DNA from: Lingula anatina | Lineage: Eukaryota > Brachiopoda > Lingulata > Lingulida > Lingulidae | Assembly (NCBI RefSeq): GCF_001039355.2 | Contig: NW_019775428.1 | Location: forward strand, 310,381-374,380 | Direction: 5' to 3' | Length of the DNA: 64,000 bases | Shown: positions 12,401 through 24,126 of the stretch, one piece after another | Layout of the letters: each line of letters begins with the position of its first letter | Position numbering within the stretch: the first letter of the stretch is position 1 | Made by a program: the position numbers and the translations under genes | Notes under the pieces: generated by a model | What the model was told of the DNA's origin: nothing | What the model saw: only the letters and a program-made list of their open reading frames with translations | The model's database searches: none

Positions 12401-14261
12401 GTCAAACAGATCAACTTGCTCAAATAAGTACAGGACTTGGAAATATAGATAGTAGTAAGGATGACATAGAAAAAGGACAAAAAACAAATATCTTTATTGC
12501 AACTTGTTATTGATGCTTACATCATCAATCATCTGACAACATATATATTACATTCTGTCACAAAAGTACCATTAACAATAATAGGACTGTACATTAAAGT
12601 GACAAAAAATATTGACTGTGACTAAGTTATAATTTGTCAAACAACAAAATTCTCACTAAAAACAATTAAGTTATAAAGGTGAGTCTTATTACAAGAAATT
12701 CCATTGTTTGTATCATATTCCCCTTTTTTTCATCATTTTTTATGTAAGAGCAATCAAGCATTTTAAAATCCAGAATCAAAAACGGCCATGCTTCCAGACC
12801 TTTTGATGTTATGTGGTTGGCGTATACCAATATGAGCGCAATTTTTCCTTTAGACAAGTGTAAGCCTTTCTTCTATCAAACATGTTAGATGTCATGATTT
12901 ATGTGACCAAGGCAGTATTACTATGTTGTCATGTTGATAAAACACACACAACACATAGATCACTGCAGTCAGGCATCAATTAAACTCTTCATATGAACTT
13001 CTTATCAATAATTAAAATGTCTGTTCAGTGAACACCATGTAATTTCATTTGGAATCTCTCTATCTGAGGCTGAATCCTATGCAATTTGATTATGAGAAGT
13101 AATAAGAGCATTATATCCAATATAAGCATGTTGCAATGTGGTTCAAACTTTGTTCCAACTTAGTTATGGATATTTTATCTAATTAAAGCATGTTACAATG
13201 AGGTTCAAACTCTGTTTAAACTCGGCCAAACCAAAAAGGGCTGCAAGGCTACAAATTCTTCACGTTGACAAAAAACAAATTATAATTATGAAAACAGACA
13301 GACAATAAGTTCAGTAACTAAATATAAATTCATTGGGACAATTTGAAGCAATCCTCTAGTTAATGATGTGAAATGGTTTACTTGTCAGGCAAAGATAACA
13401 TAGCCTTTGTCATATGATGTACTACTCATCCCTTCTGAGTCACAGAGAAAAAGTTCTTCCTCATAATTGCACAATTATCTCATCCTCTAAAAACAGGTGA
13501 CTAAATGCCCCATTTCTGATGTGCAGTACCGACTAAAGTTTAAGACCAATTCATATTTGCCATTATCCATAAGAAAATGGAAAATCTGAAACTTGTTTTG
13601 GACAACATACTACTCAATTAGCAATTAAACTGAACAGATCAAGAAATTCTTAATAGTTAACTAAAGATCTTATGTATTTTCAGGTGCAATAATCTAATAT
13701 GTTGTCATGTATCAGTCCAGGGGCAATTGCCAATATCTTCCTGACTCTAGGAGGTATGATGTTCAGATCCCCCCCCCCCTTTTCAAGACGTATCCCTCAT
13801 TGAAAAAACCTTAATCACACCACATAGTAATATATTAGGAAAGTAATCTATGGTTTGACAGTTGTCTTTCCTGTCCAGAAACAGTCTTCAGTAATTTCCC
13901 ATCCCTAGTATTTGTAACCTCTGCCAAGGAAGGGGGTTGTTTCCACTGGTGTTGGTTTGTTCTATCTGTTAGTGAACAGGATATATTAAAAAGTTCATCA
14001 CATATTTTGATGAATTTTTTCAGGAAAAAATATTAATACTGGAAGATATGAAGTGATTACAATTTCATCCTAATCCTGGTCTCATATAAATATATTTTAT
14101 CTTGGTGAAGATCCACTAGGCTCTCTTGATGCTCTCTAGTTTAAGGTACAAGTAATCGCACACAAACTTGCTGGACTAGAAGTAACACGTAGGTGTTTCA
14201 GAACAGTCCGCTGTTTCAGGAATGATATATATGGGCCCAAAATTGTACACGCACTTGCATG

Positions 14262-14308
14262 GGTGTGTGTGCATATGTGTGTGTGTGTGTGTGTGTGTGC
14301 ATGTGTGT
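14262..14308. repeat. (GT)n microsatellite
   Basis: An imperfect GT run with GCAT interruptions. Reverse-strand translation gives a His-Thr string that is not a protein. Confidence 0.9.
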
Positions 14309-16404
14309 ACGTATGTGAAATTGAATACACATTGTGTAATGATTTATTTCTGTTGGTGTCAATGATTATTACATATAGACAAATAAAAAACAAATGAAAG
14401 GTGACATCAAAACTAACAAGAATAGGCCGGATGTTGAATAAATAAAAGTTTTCTTTCTTGTATCTTTCCTGCACAACCACATTTGTTTGCTATTGATAAG
14501 GCTCTCTGCTAAGATTCTTTAAAATCTTGCTGACATTTTATCTTGTGAAAAAAATGTTAAAGATGAAAGGAAAGAAACCAAAATCACCTTGAAATACAAT
14601 ACCTTTAAGCCAAGTCATGAAAGATCAATATTTTCACAACTTCAATCAGTCTCCATGCCTGTTTTTTTCTTACGTAGAATCGATACAATTTACCTAAACT
14701 TGCAGAACAAATGTCTTCAATCAACTTACTCAGTTTCTTTTATTTAGACTTGATGGCTTGCATCATTCTTGACATTTACACAAAACTACTGCATCTCTTA
14801 AAGCAAGTGTACTTTGTAATGCTGATACTCATCTGGAGTACTCAACTGAAGTTCTCGACAACTCAACCATTTACAGAGCCACATAAACCACTTCACAATA
14901 TACAAATGGTTACTTTCCACAAGTTAAATTGAATAGCTATAAAATAAATCTCAAATGATTCCCAAGCCGTCAATTCAATTTAAAAAAATTATAACCAGTT
15001 TTGTCACATAATGACTAATACAATCTATCAAGTTTCTAGATGGAAGGTTATTCTGCCCTATGTCTCACAAATATTCCCTTACAGCATTAAATCACTCTGC
15101 CTCCAGAAGTGCACGCGGTAATTGTTTATTACTAAATTTGAGCAAAAATTGATCAATTTGTCCCTTGTGCACAGTATTATGTACTGATGCACGTATGTGA
15201 GCGTGGCACAGCAGGTTATGTTGCCAGATTTACTAGACACTATTATCTAAATTTTAGACCTTAAAATAACTAATTTTGTGGTGGAAACACATTCATTAAT
15301 GGTCTTTAATTTCCTATAACTTAATTAAGAGGAAATGTCTGAAGAATACTCCATTCCCATACATCTAATTAAATCCCAGTCAAAAAATAGGCACATGAAT
15401 GGTTGACACCTTGATGAAGTAGAAGGTAGACACATAATTCCACCCACCTGGGATTGGAATCAACTGTGTACTGGTAATATGCAGAACAAGGAAAACAAAG
15501 GTCTTCTCATCAGCAAAAATAGAAGTTTTCAAAATGCACGTAGGTATTGTTTATTCACAAAGCATTCCAAATAACATACAAAGTCATGGTATAAAATGTG
15601 AAGAATATGTTCATGTAGGTGAGTAAGTAACCATCAGATGTCCATGATCATAAAATGATTTAACTTTTTCTTTAATTCTGCCAGACTTTCATTAAGATTA
15701 TTATTATTGATGACAAAAAGGGTGTACATCTTATTCTGTGATTTGTAGGTAAGAACACTGCATGGTAAAAAAAAATTAAAATCAAAATGCAGAAAGCTTC
15801 TATGAAGATAATTACACCACTTTTAAACTAGAGACCAGGGGAATCTTCCCCAAGGAACCTATGTGTGTTGTAGTTAAGTTGTAAAAAATGCATGGTACCT
15901 TGCAAAGATATCAATCTCTTCTCTAGGAATAATGTCTTGAAAAACTATCTAATAGATCAAGTGGGAGTATTCACAGGTAGTTCTATACAATATCAAGTGA
16001 AGCACTGGTGGCAGAATAAGCTTCTGAATACTCCTCATCGTGTATCTTAAAACCAAGCAACAAAAGATCCACTCTAGAAATATATCTTCACTTACTTCAG
16101 ATGATCAGGTAGGAGTAAAGTTGAAAGAAACCCTTCAACAGAGAATAACAAATATTGTAGAGTACATCAGGCTGAGGAGAACAGAAATACAAGATACCCA
16201 GCTTTCAATAAGAAATAGTTACATTGGTTACTACATGTAAGATGATATTGTCTTTGTTACTATAAAATGTCAATGGCTCCAACTGAAGCTGTGTTCAGAT
16301 AAGGAACATTTCAAAACGAAACTAAGTCACCAAGCTGTTAACTCCAGTGTTTCAGCAGACTATGTTTCATCTAGTCAGTTTACAAGGTTTACACTTACAG
16401 ACAT

Positions 16405-16482
16405 TAAGCCACTTAAGTTTATTGCAATTTAGCAAGAATCCCCTTGAAGATAGATCGATCCACAGTTGGTCTGGGAAAGATC
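16405..16482. mobile_element. Family B MITE, half copy
   Basis: Reverse complemented, this stretch matches the left half of the 5111-5359 element. Shared blocks include AAACTTAAGTGGCTTA, GGGGATTCTTGCTAAATT and GATCGATCTATC, ending near a TTCCCAGACC end. Only one arm is clear, so it is a truncated or heavily diverged copy. Confidence 0.5.
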
Positions 16483-16620
16483 CCTAAATCTCTGCTGTTT
16501 CAAATGGGTTAGTGGGCTGACAAGTACTTGGCTTAGGATGTCAAGTAGTGTGATTGCCAAAGCTGAAACAAATTATAGCTAAATACTTCAATGAATGCTT
16601 CTATAGAGTAACACTCCATT

Positions 16621-16762
16621 CCCATAGACTCCACAGGTCCACGTGCATCCCATACACACCATAGGTCCACATGCATCCCATAGACACCATAGGTCCATGT
16701 GCATCCCATAGACACCATAGGTCCATGTGCATCCCATAGACACCATAGGTCCATGTGCATCA
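16621..16762. repeat. 28-bp minisatellite, five copies
   Basis: The word AGGTCC recurs at 16635, 16663, 16691, 16719 and 16747, exactly 28 bp apart. The unit contains CATAGGTCCATGTGCATCCC. Because 28 is not a multiple of three, the reverse-strand open frames through it cycle through all frames. I treat them as repeat artefacts. Confidence 0.9.
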
Positions 16763-17929
16763 ACCCATGTCTGCAAGGACTCTTGCTAAGTGCAATTAGA
16801 TGAACTGAAGAACATACATCCTCTTGTTTCCAACTTGCTTGTCTACTCACCAGCTTTTCTGTGTTCTTCTTAATGCCAGGAGGAGGCGTGTCCATCAGTT
16901 AAACTGACTGCACTCAGCGAGAGTCTCCAAGGAGTTGGGCGATTATAAAAATTATTTCTGTATATTCTTTTTATTTCCTCATGTTGAACATAATGTTTAA
17001 AAGTACAATTTAGATTTCAGGTAATTCATTAACCATACTTATTGCACAGTGCCTGGAAAATCAATAATTCCAATAAAAAAATAATTAGAATGTTTTTTTC
17101 ATAAATATCTAAATATAATTTTTTAATAACAAGATATTATGTTACACAGTCATCAAATAATAACAAATAAGTCATGATGAAAGCTTTCAAAAAGAGTGAA
17201 CAATCATGTTGGTGACATGTATTCAGAAGGCATGCCACGTAATGGACTGGCACAAATGGTTTACGAACATTCTAAAGGCACCCTCTGCGTCATATTTCTG
17301 TGGCATTTGATGACAGAAACCAGTAACAAAGAACACGCTGCTTAAAGTGCAGTGCATTCACATTTCTGCAGCATTTACTGGCCAAAAGCGAAACAAAGTA
17401 ACAATTCCTGTAAAAGGAAGCGCTGCCATTTTCTGACGCAATAAGCAGATTAGGCAATCATTTGAGGCTGAAGACAAATTAAAACAATCGCGGCGTACAA
17501 TCACTTTAGACTTATGAGACGAGTGACGCACAAGTAATCTGCAATCATATTTGCCATATGTTTCTCTTGACAATAATTCCATTGAATCAAAAATCTAAAA
17601 ATACAAGCAGCAATACACAACTGATAATAATGACATTTCTTTTCAATATTACTTAAGAACTGACAGACTTTGAACAGAAAAGAGCACCTGCCCCTTAACA
17701 GTGCTTTCTTCTTGACATTAATTCATATCATAGTATAAGCATTCATACACATTATAGAGATACACATGTGGGATCCAGATGACATAGTAAAAAAACCTTG
17801 ATTACTGCACCTTATACATACATCTAGATACCTTACAGAACAAGTTGATATTCTGTGAAAAATTAATGATTATTTATTAAGTTCATAGGATTGTCAAATT
17901 CTGTTAACATTGCCAATTAGTATTTTATA

Positions 17930-17963
<34 letters not shown>

Positions 17964-19557
17964 ACCTTTATCCTATTTACAATAACAATCAGTAAAAGAT
18001 TAATTACAGCAACTTTTGTCTGATCATATTACAGTGTACAAAAACCACTATAACAATAAATTTTTGTTACATGTTCTCGACCAGCATTAATTATTTTGCC
18101 CCTGGAAAGGAAAAAATTCAATTTCCCTTTTACCATATCAGCTTTTCTCCAAGTGAAACATTTCAAGTTGCAATAAATCTTTTTGTCTTTCTTTCTGTGA
18201 GGGAATGACTATTTCTAATCCATTTTCTGCCTAGTCTTATTCTGGAGCTAATCGTCACTTTAGAGTAATTACTGCAAGTAAGTTTTCTTGGCCATGGATC
18301 AATTTTCATCAAAAGTGCAGGCACATGATTTGCAATTAACTAGGCTTAAAATACTATAGATTTATTACAGGTAATATACGACTATGCAAGAATAACAGTT
18401 GTATGAACTTTTAGGTGTGTGTATGTGAGTGTGTGTGTGTGTGCACGCGCGCACGGGGGTGCTTACATGCTTTAATGCATTTTTTCTGCATATTTAACAA
18501 AGGCACCTTGCTATGGTAGCAGTGGACATCTTTGGCAATAACTACCATTCTGCAGTAGCAAGAGTCCACACAGAAAATAATCAACATGTGGTGATATAAT
18601 ATAGTTCTTGATACTTTCTTAATTCCTCCAGATACAGCTAAGATGTGGTATCATTAGGTGTACAGAATAAACAGAAGCATGGGGGTCTGGAATAAAGATG
18701 TCAATCACCACAGGTGATCAGATTGTTAATGGATTGTATGACTACAACTGGCAATATCAAATCTTAGCTTCTCACATGTAAGATCTACAGCATGAGATAT
18801 TCTCTTCATGATAAATGAATGTATAGTTGGTGTGTACATGCATCTCTATGTAGTAAATACAAGCAAGCACAAATACCTGTAGATGTGTGTGCATCTGTGC
18901 ATATATTTCAATGTGGAAGGAAAGTAATTTTTTAAAGGAGCGCTTTTATTTGTATGTGTGTATGAGTAGGCAGCAAAATGTCTGCACAATTGGGATTTGT
19001 GGTATGAGAATTTTAGTCCTGAAAGTCTCTAGGGAGGAACAAACTAACAGAACCACTTACTGGTAATTGTATTCTGCACATTACAATTCACAAACAGTCA
19101 CTACAAACCTGATGGGGGGACTGAAATGGTCAACTAAATGATACCTTTAACAACACAACTGTGTCCAGCAAATAGCATAATTATATTACTCCAAAATCAA
19201 ACCCACCATCTATGAGATGCAATGCAATGGCAATGGGTTGTTTGAATAAAACTAAGTTAATTATTCCATCAATATAAGTCTACGCTGTATTTACGTATAA
19301 TTTGAAGGTACGGGGCCCTCTGTAGCAATTAAAGCAATGCAGCAAAATATCTCGCACATCAGACTCAATTCCTAAGAGAAAGATCATATTGATAAAATTG
19401 TAATGATTGATACGGCCATTAAGCATGTATGTGAGAGATCTGCAGTGACGCAGGTCTGTTAAAAGTTCATTAACACAATTGAAAGTGTGAAGTGTACAGT
19501 ATTCTGGATGATTTGATACTAGTGGGGAATGCTATGTGAATATGTCATCTCTGACTT

Positions 19558-19562
19558 TTCAT

Positions 19563-19601
<39 letters not shown>

Positions 19602-19603
19602 TT
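19558..19603. repeat. (TTTA)n microsatellite
   Basis: About eleven tetranucleotide units. Confidence 0.95.
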
Positions 19604-21264
19604 GAGAATATTTGTTTATTATCATATCCATTTTCATAAAAAAATCTAATTCAGAAACATTTTCTATGAAATGCAAAGGATTTTTTCTTATGCTGAACCA
19701 CCACATATATTTGTATTCATATTACTTTTTTGTAATAGCATATTTTAGGATAACTTGTGTTAATAGCCTTTGTTTGCACAAAATAAATAGTCTAGATAAA
19801 CAAATTTATTCATTAATAACTTTGATTTTTTGCTTTCAGAGAGCATACTTTTGTTGAGACAAAAAATGTGAATAACCACACACGTTTCCAGGAGGAGTTA
19901 AAAACGTGAAATCAACCACAGGAAGTTCATGAAGTCACTCCTGAAAGAAGACACAGCTGCTCCAGCTCCTGTTATAGAAAAAACACAGAGAAGCAAGTTA
20001 TGACACTGGTGACAGGATTTGAAGCCCCTGAAAAGTAGAGCACTGAAAACTAAATCTCTGTACCTCATAATGAGAAAATTATAAAGGAAACCATGGAAGT
20101 CATGTTTACATGTCAAAAATGAAGTAAAGGAAATGTAATTGTGTCTCACTGCTCTCATTGTGATATATGTGAATTGATTCTGAGAATCAAAATCTGTCTA
20201 TCAATGGGATCAAAATCAAAACAGAAGACCAAAAGTTTGGATCAATGAATCACCTGTGACTAATTGTGTCACTTAAAGGAAACAAGGACTTGACAGAAAA
20301 AGGTGGAAAAAATTCTAATATACTGTTAGTGCCACACAGTGGATTACAACATTGTGCCTGGTTTAAAAGGGATCAGATACTGAGGAAAGAGGACTCCTTA
20401 CTGCACATCTTCATTCCTCATTGAAATCAGATTTCTGTCCTAATGGATGGATATCAGTGAATCAGCTTACGAAAACAACCCTTACAAGTGTGAAACACAG
20501 TTCTTATTCTACCAAACATATAGATTACTAATAAACAAGAACAACTGATCAAACCACAGCTTAGAACCGATTTTTTCATGACAGGGAATCCTTGGAAATG
20601 CAACAAAAACAACATTTGTTTCAACAAAGTTCAAGGAAAATCCTCCAAGTCTTCTAACAATTGCCTAGAAATCTGTGAGGTTCCTGGAAAACGTGTTCCT
20701 AGCACAACCAACAACCAAGCTGGAGCTGTTGTACGAATCATACCTGTTGTTTTGACATTTCCTTTCACCTGATGAAACCCCAGTCCTAACTTGTCCTTTT
20801 CCAAAACCAACAACGTTAATAGAAAAAAATCAGTTGATAGTGTTGTTAATGCTACAGATTTTACTCCTACTTAAGGTAATCTGTTGAAAAAAACAACTTC
20901 ATCTTAATTGTGAAGACAAGTATATGACAACTATTACAAAAATTCATACAAGGAATATTGGATGCACTATTGTGTTATTTTTCTGTGAGTAGCCAAGTGG
21001 ATTTATTGAAGGCTATCATTATTGAAGACCTTCCACAACAATTACAATCACGTGGTGAAGGGGAGGATTGACAAATTCTCAAGAAAAGCAAATGTGGATT
21101 TATATGATGAAATAACACCCTTGGGCCTAATGATGGTGGATAATTTTGTAGTTCTATTGTGCCAATATTTTAGAAGTGGCTATACCATTTAATTCTTCAG
21201 AAGATATAGCAGGTGATGATGAGATTTGTGAGAAAAAGCTTGACAGCATTCAAGTAGTTAGAAA

Positions 21265-21270
21265 TATAAA
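21265..21270 (+). promoter_or_regulatory. Possible TATA box of gene A
   Basis: TATAAA lies 96 bp upstream of the preferred ATG at 21361. If used, transcription would start near 21295, giving a leader of roughly 65 nt and excluding the weaker in-frame ATG at 21295. In AT-rich DNA this hexamer is common by chance, so it is only a candidate. An upstream non-coding exon is equally possible. Confidence 0.2.
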
Positions 21271-21360
21271 CACATCGTGAAATTAACATATCTAATGCTA
21301 CGAACAGATTCAAAATACAAAAACAGGTGGATAACCTTGGATTTAGCTCATCTTGACAAG

Positions 21361-23765
21361 ATGGATGCCTCAACTATATGGCGGCAAATCAACGCGACTC
21401 TTCATACAAAAGAGTCCGCAAAGGTGCTAACTTTGCCCATACACAATGGGGGAAACCTTTGCGAGGGGCGTGATTGCTCCCTTACAACTCAGTACATGGA
21501 AAGTCCATCAAATATCACCAATCAATCAGAGATATTGAACCAAGACGTACATTATAACTGGATGGTGCTGTTCTTGGGCATTCTGGTGATAGCAGGAATG
21601 CTGGGAAATATTCTGGTGATAGTGGCGGTCTCTGTTGAGCAAAAACTACATAATGTGACCAATTATTTTCTGTTGTCATTAGCTGTTGCAGACTTGTTGG
21701 TATCTGTGATAGTGATGCCACTGGCCATGATGCAACTGTTTCTAGGTATGTACAGGTCTCTCTGTCAGCATTTTTACATGTGGGTTATTATTGCATGCTA
21801 TATATATAGTTCACACTCATTAACATGCTCAATGAGCTGGCAAGCTGTCCAACCACAAGCAGAAAATAAAAAGATGATAATTCTGTGAAGCAGATTCTAT
21901 TTAGGCAGAGTATAATTTTTTTCTATCAAAAAAGGAATTTTAAATACTTGACTTTGAAATATGGAAAAAATGTAATGCACAAAGAAAGACAAAAAGAACT
22001 GTTTCCATGTAATGCCCAGAATCTTTCATCTTTCATTTGCCTGCATTGATCTGTAAATTACTGTAATTAAGCTTTGAAATATATATCAAGGCTTTGTAAA
22101 ACATCATATTAAAATGTAACACACATTTTGGCCTTCATCTGCATAACCCACATCCAGCATTCTTTTGGTAAAATTTGGTAAATTTCCTGTTTTATTTTTT
22201 CTGATAATAAATCAGTTTAAGAAAAAAAATTGCAAATACTTCATACCAGTAACTGTGTGATATGATAAAACAACAAAACACAACTATTTTTTCATCAACA
22301 CTACTGACATTATTTCTTTCTCTCTCCAGGGTCGTGGACATTAGGCATCGTTCTTTGTGATATCTACGTAACATGTGATGTGCTGATGTGTTCATCTTCA
22401 ATAATTCACATGTGCACCATCTCTCTAGACCGCTACTTAGGAATTCGCCACCCGCTACGGTACCGCAGCAAATCGCGCAGTTACGTCTGTGTTAAGATAA
22501 TCATTGTATGGTTCATTTCCTTTGTCGTATGTTGTCCAATCACAGTGCTGGGAATTGCGCATCACGAACATATTCTCCAGGATAAATTTTGCTCGATACA
22601 AAATAAGCCATTCATGTTGTATGGATCGATAGCTGCATTTTTCATTCCGCTGGTCATTATGGTTGTTACTTACATCCTCACAGTGAAATTATTACAGAAA
22701 CAAGTGCAAATGTATAAAAGAAAGAGCAAGGAGGGCCAGGTTCTTATACGACGCTCAGGAGCAAAACCCAAACGACGATTCAGAAAACCCCCGATTGATG
22801 TTTGCCGTCCAATATGTACCAATGAAAAAGAAGCAACAGGTTATCGAAATGGGAACTTGGGCAATTACAATAATAATCAAGGTAGTTCAAACATAACACT
22901 GAACGATCACCATCAACACCCTTTTCTTCATCAAATAGACAACCATACTCATCAGTTGACAGCACAACTGCACTATAGTTCCTCTGGAACAGAGTCCAAG
23001 GATTCTTCACCTCCAACACCACCGCCACCCAGCCCCTTTAACCAACGCCCACGAAGCATGGGAATGTTTGAAAAGGGGTCAAGTAGCCAGGATGTCAACA
23101 ACCTATCGCACAGTGACAACATAAATGGAGTCCTCCCTCATCGAGCAAGAGCACATACCGTCAGCCACGAACCGAGTAATTTCGACGCCATTACTACAGA
23201 GGAAGATGCCTCGAATCGAGGTTCAAGTAATTCTGTGGATTCGGGCCAAAGTCCATTTCGCAATGGTACCAGTTCTCGAAGAGCTCGAGACTTGTGGCAC
23301 AAACCCAGTATGGCTTTGCGAGCAGCCAATATTATGATAAACCACAGACGAGAAAAAGTGAAAACTGTACGGACAGAACAGAAGGCGTCAAAGGTGCTAG
23401 GAATCGTGTTTGTGGTATTTGTAGTGTGCTGGGCACCCTTCTTTATCACAAACTTCATGACCCCGTTATGCAAAGCATGTCACTTTAGCGAGAACCTGAT
23501 CACCGTGTTTGTGTGGCTAGGGTATGCCTCAAGCATACTGAACCCTCTGATCTACACCGTGTTTAACAAGACATTCAAGGACACCTTTGTGGACCTTCTC
23601 CTCTGCCGTTACAGTAAAAAACACAAACTTAGCAAATTGTACTCTCTCAGTTTTCTGAATGCTCATGCCGCAGCTTGGGCAGGGCGGAGCATTCCTTCCA
23701 GCTATAAAAAGAAACTAAGTTTACGAAAAAGCAAGGAAGCGTCAACAGTGACTACAAACATATGA
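21361..23765 (+). CDS. 5-HT2-like: Serotonin 5-HT2-type G protein-coupled receptor, complete (join 21361-21745, 22330-23765)
   Basis: A plasma-membrane aminergic receptor of 606 residues. Its closest resemblance is to 5-HT2 receptors, whose known role is serotonin binding and Gq/phospholipase C coupling. The N-terminus has glycosylation sequons at N11, N51 and N54. TM1 is about 67-91 (N83 = 1.50) and TM2 about 100-122 (D111 = 2.50). Other landmarks: W131, C138 (disulfide partner C216), amine-binding D145 (3.32), DRY 162-164, W189 (4.50). TM5 is 223-247 with the family-typical GSxxxFFIPL pattern. ICL3 is about 230 residues (251-480), rich in His, Asn and Pro. TM6 has CWAPFF (W496) and N6.55. 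TM7 has VWLGY and NPLIY 533-537. C554 is a possible palmitoylation site. The tail ends TNI, a class I PDZ-ligand pattern as in vertebrate 5-HT2 receptors. The ATG at 21361 has a strong context (AAG before, G after); one at 21295 is in frame but weak. A dopamine or alpha-adrenergic-like receptor is less likely because of TM5-TM7. Confidence 0.93.
21746..22329 (+). other. Intron 1 of gene A (584 bp, phase 1)
   Basis: Donor GTATGT follows the first base of the Gly129 codon. The acceptor is TTTCTCTCTCCAG at the 3' end, with a clear pyrimidine tract. Joining the exons restores a continuous frame from TM2 (LFLG) into SWTLG and the TM3 cysteine. The intron is AT-rich and I see no feature inside it. 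Read-through gives an open frame of about 47 more codons after the donor that has no receptor character. Confidence 0.95.
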
Positions 23766-24120
23766 TAAGAACTGACTGAATCACAAGGTGTAATTTTTTT
23801 TTAAATAATCAATTTAACTTAATGCCATAGTTTTTCTCACTGACCACAAACACATGATGACGTGAGTACAGTTTGACTTTTAAATTATTTATGAACAGTT
23901 AATATTACTTACAGCATTTTGAGAAACAAAAGCATTTCAGATTTCTATGTTCTAGAAGATTTTGTACTAGAAAATAATGCTGTTGCAATTACCATTACAA
24001 GAATTCTGCAGTTCTCAGGATATGATCACTGCTTTTATTCTTCATTGTTGACTGCTTGACCCATAGTTAACTTGACCACAATTGCAAGTGACCAACAGTT
24101 TGATGAAATTAGCAAAGAAG

Positions 24121-24126
24121 AATAAA
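24121..24126 (+). terminator. Candidate polyadenylation signal for gene A
   Basis: AATAAA lies 356 bp after the stop codon, the first clear match I found downstream; another follows near 24170. In this base composition chance matches are frequent, so transcript data would be needed to choose. Confidence 0.3.

Larger units (their letters stand above)
5360..16404. other. Intergenic stretch without a recognisable gene
   Basis: No recognisable coding exon. It holds one family A palindrome (7808-8094), a 12-base G run (8446-8457), a 20-bp tandem duplication with TTGGCC at 9762 and 9782, an AAAT microsatellite (12361-12400), a diverged 62-bp-period duplication with AGCATG at 13125 and 13187, and a GT tract near 14262-14308. 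The 100-120 codon reverse-strand open frames near 8.6 and 14.1 kb have no family features. The latter runs through the GT repeat. Confidence 0.6.
16763..21294. other. Stretch upstream of gene A without a recognisable gene
   Basis: No coding exon is recognised. It includes a TTA microsatellite (about 17932-17961), a TG/GCGC alternating tract (about 18415-18455) and a TTTA run (19558-19603). The last 1-2 kb should contain promoter and 5' UTR sequence of gene A, but I cannot delimit these beyond a TATAAA at 21265. Confidence 0.55.

Noticed and set aside
14136-14480. 114-codon reverse open frame
   Set aside because: The middle is a His-Thr translation of a GT microsatellite and the ends have no recognisable domain.
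16533-16895. 120-codon reverse open frame with Trp/Gly repeat
   Set aside because: Produced by the 28-bp minisatellite.
21277-21360. Earlier starts for gene A (GTG at 21277, ATG at 21295)
   Set aside because: GTG is not a likely eukaryotic start. The ATG at 21295 has C at -3, whereas 21361 has a strong context; the extension adds no recognisable signal. 21295 remains possible.
21361-23765. Dopamine D2-like or alpha-adrenergic/octopamine identity for gene A
   Set aside because: TM5 (GSxxxFFIPL), N6.55 and the VWLGY-NPLIY TM7 fit 5-HT2 best; D2-like receptors have a different TM5. A tree would settle it.
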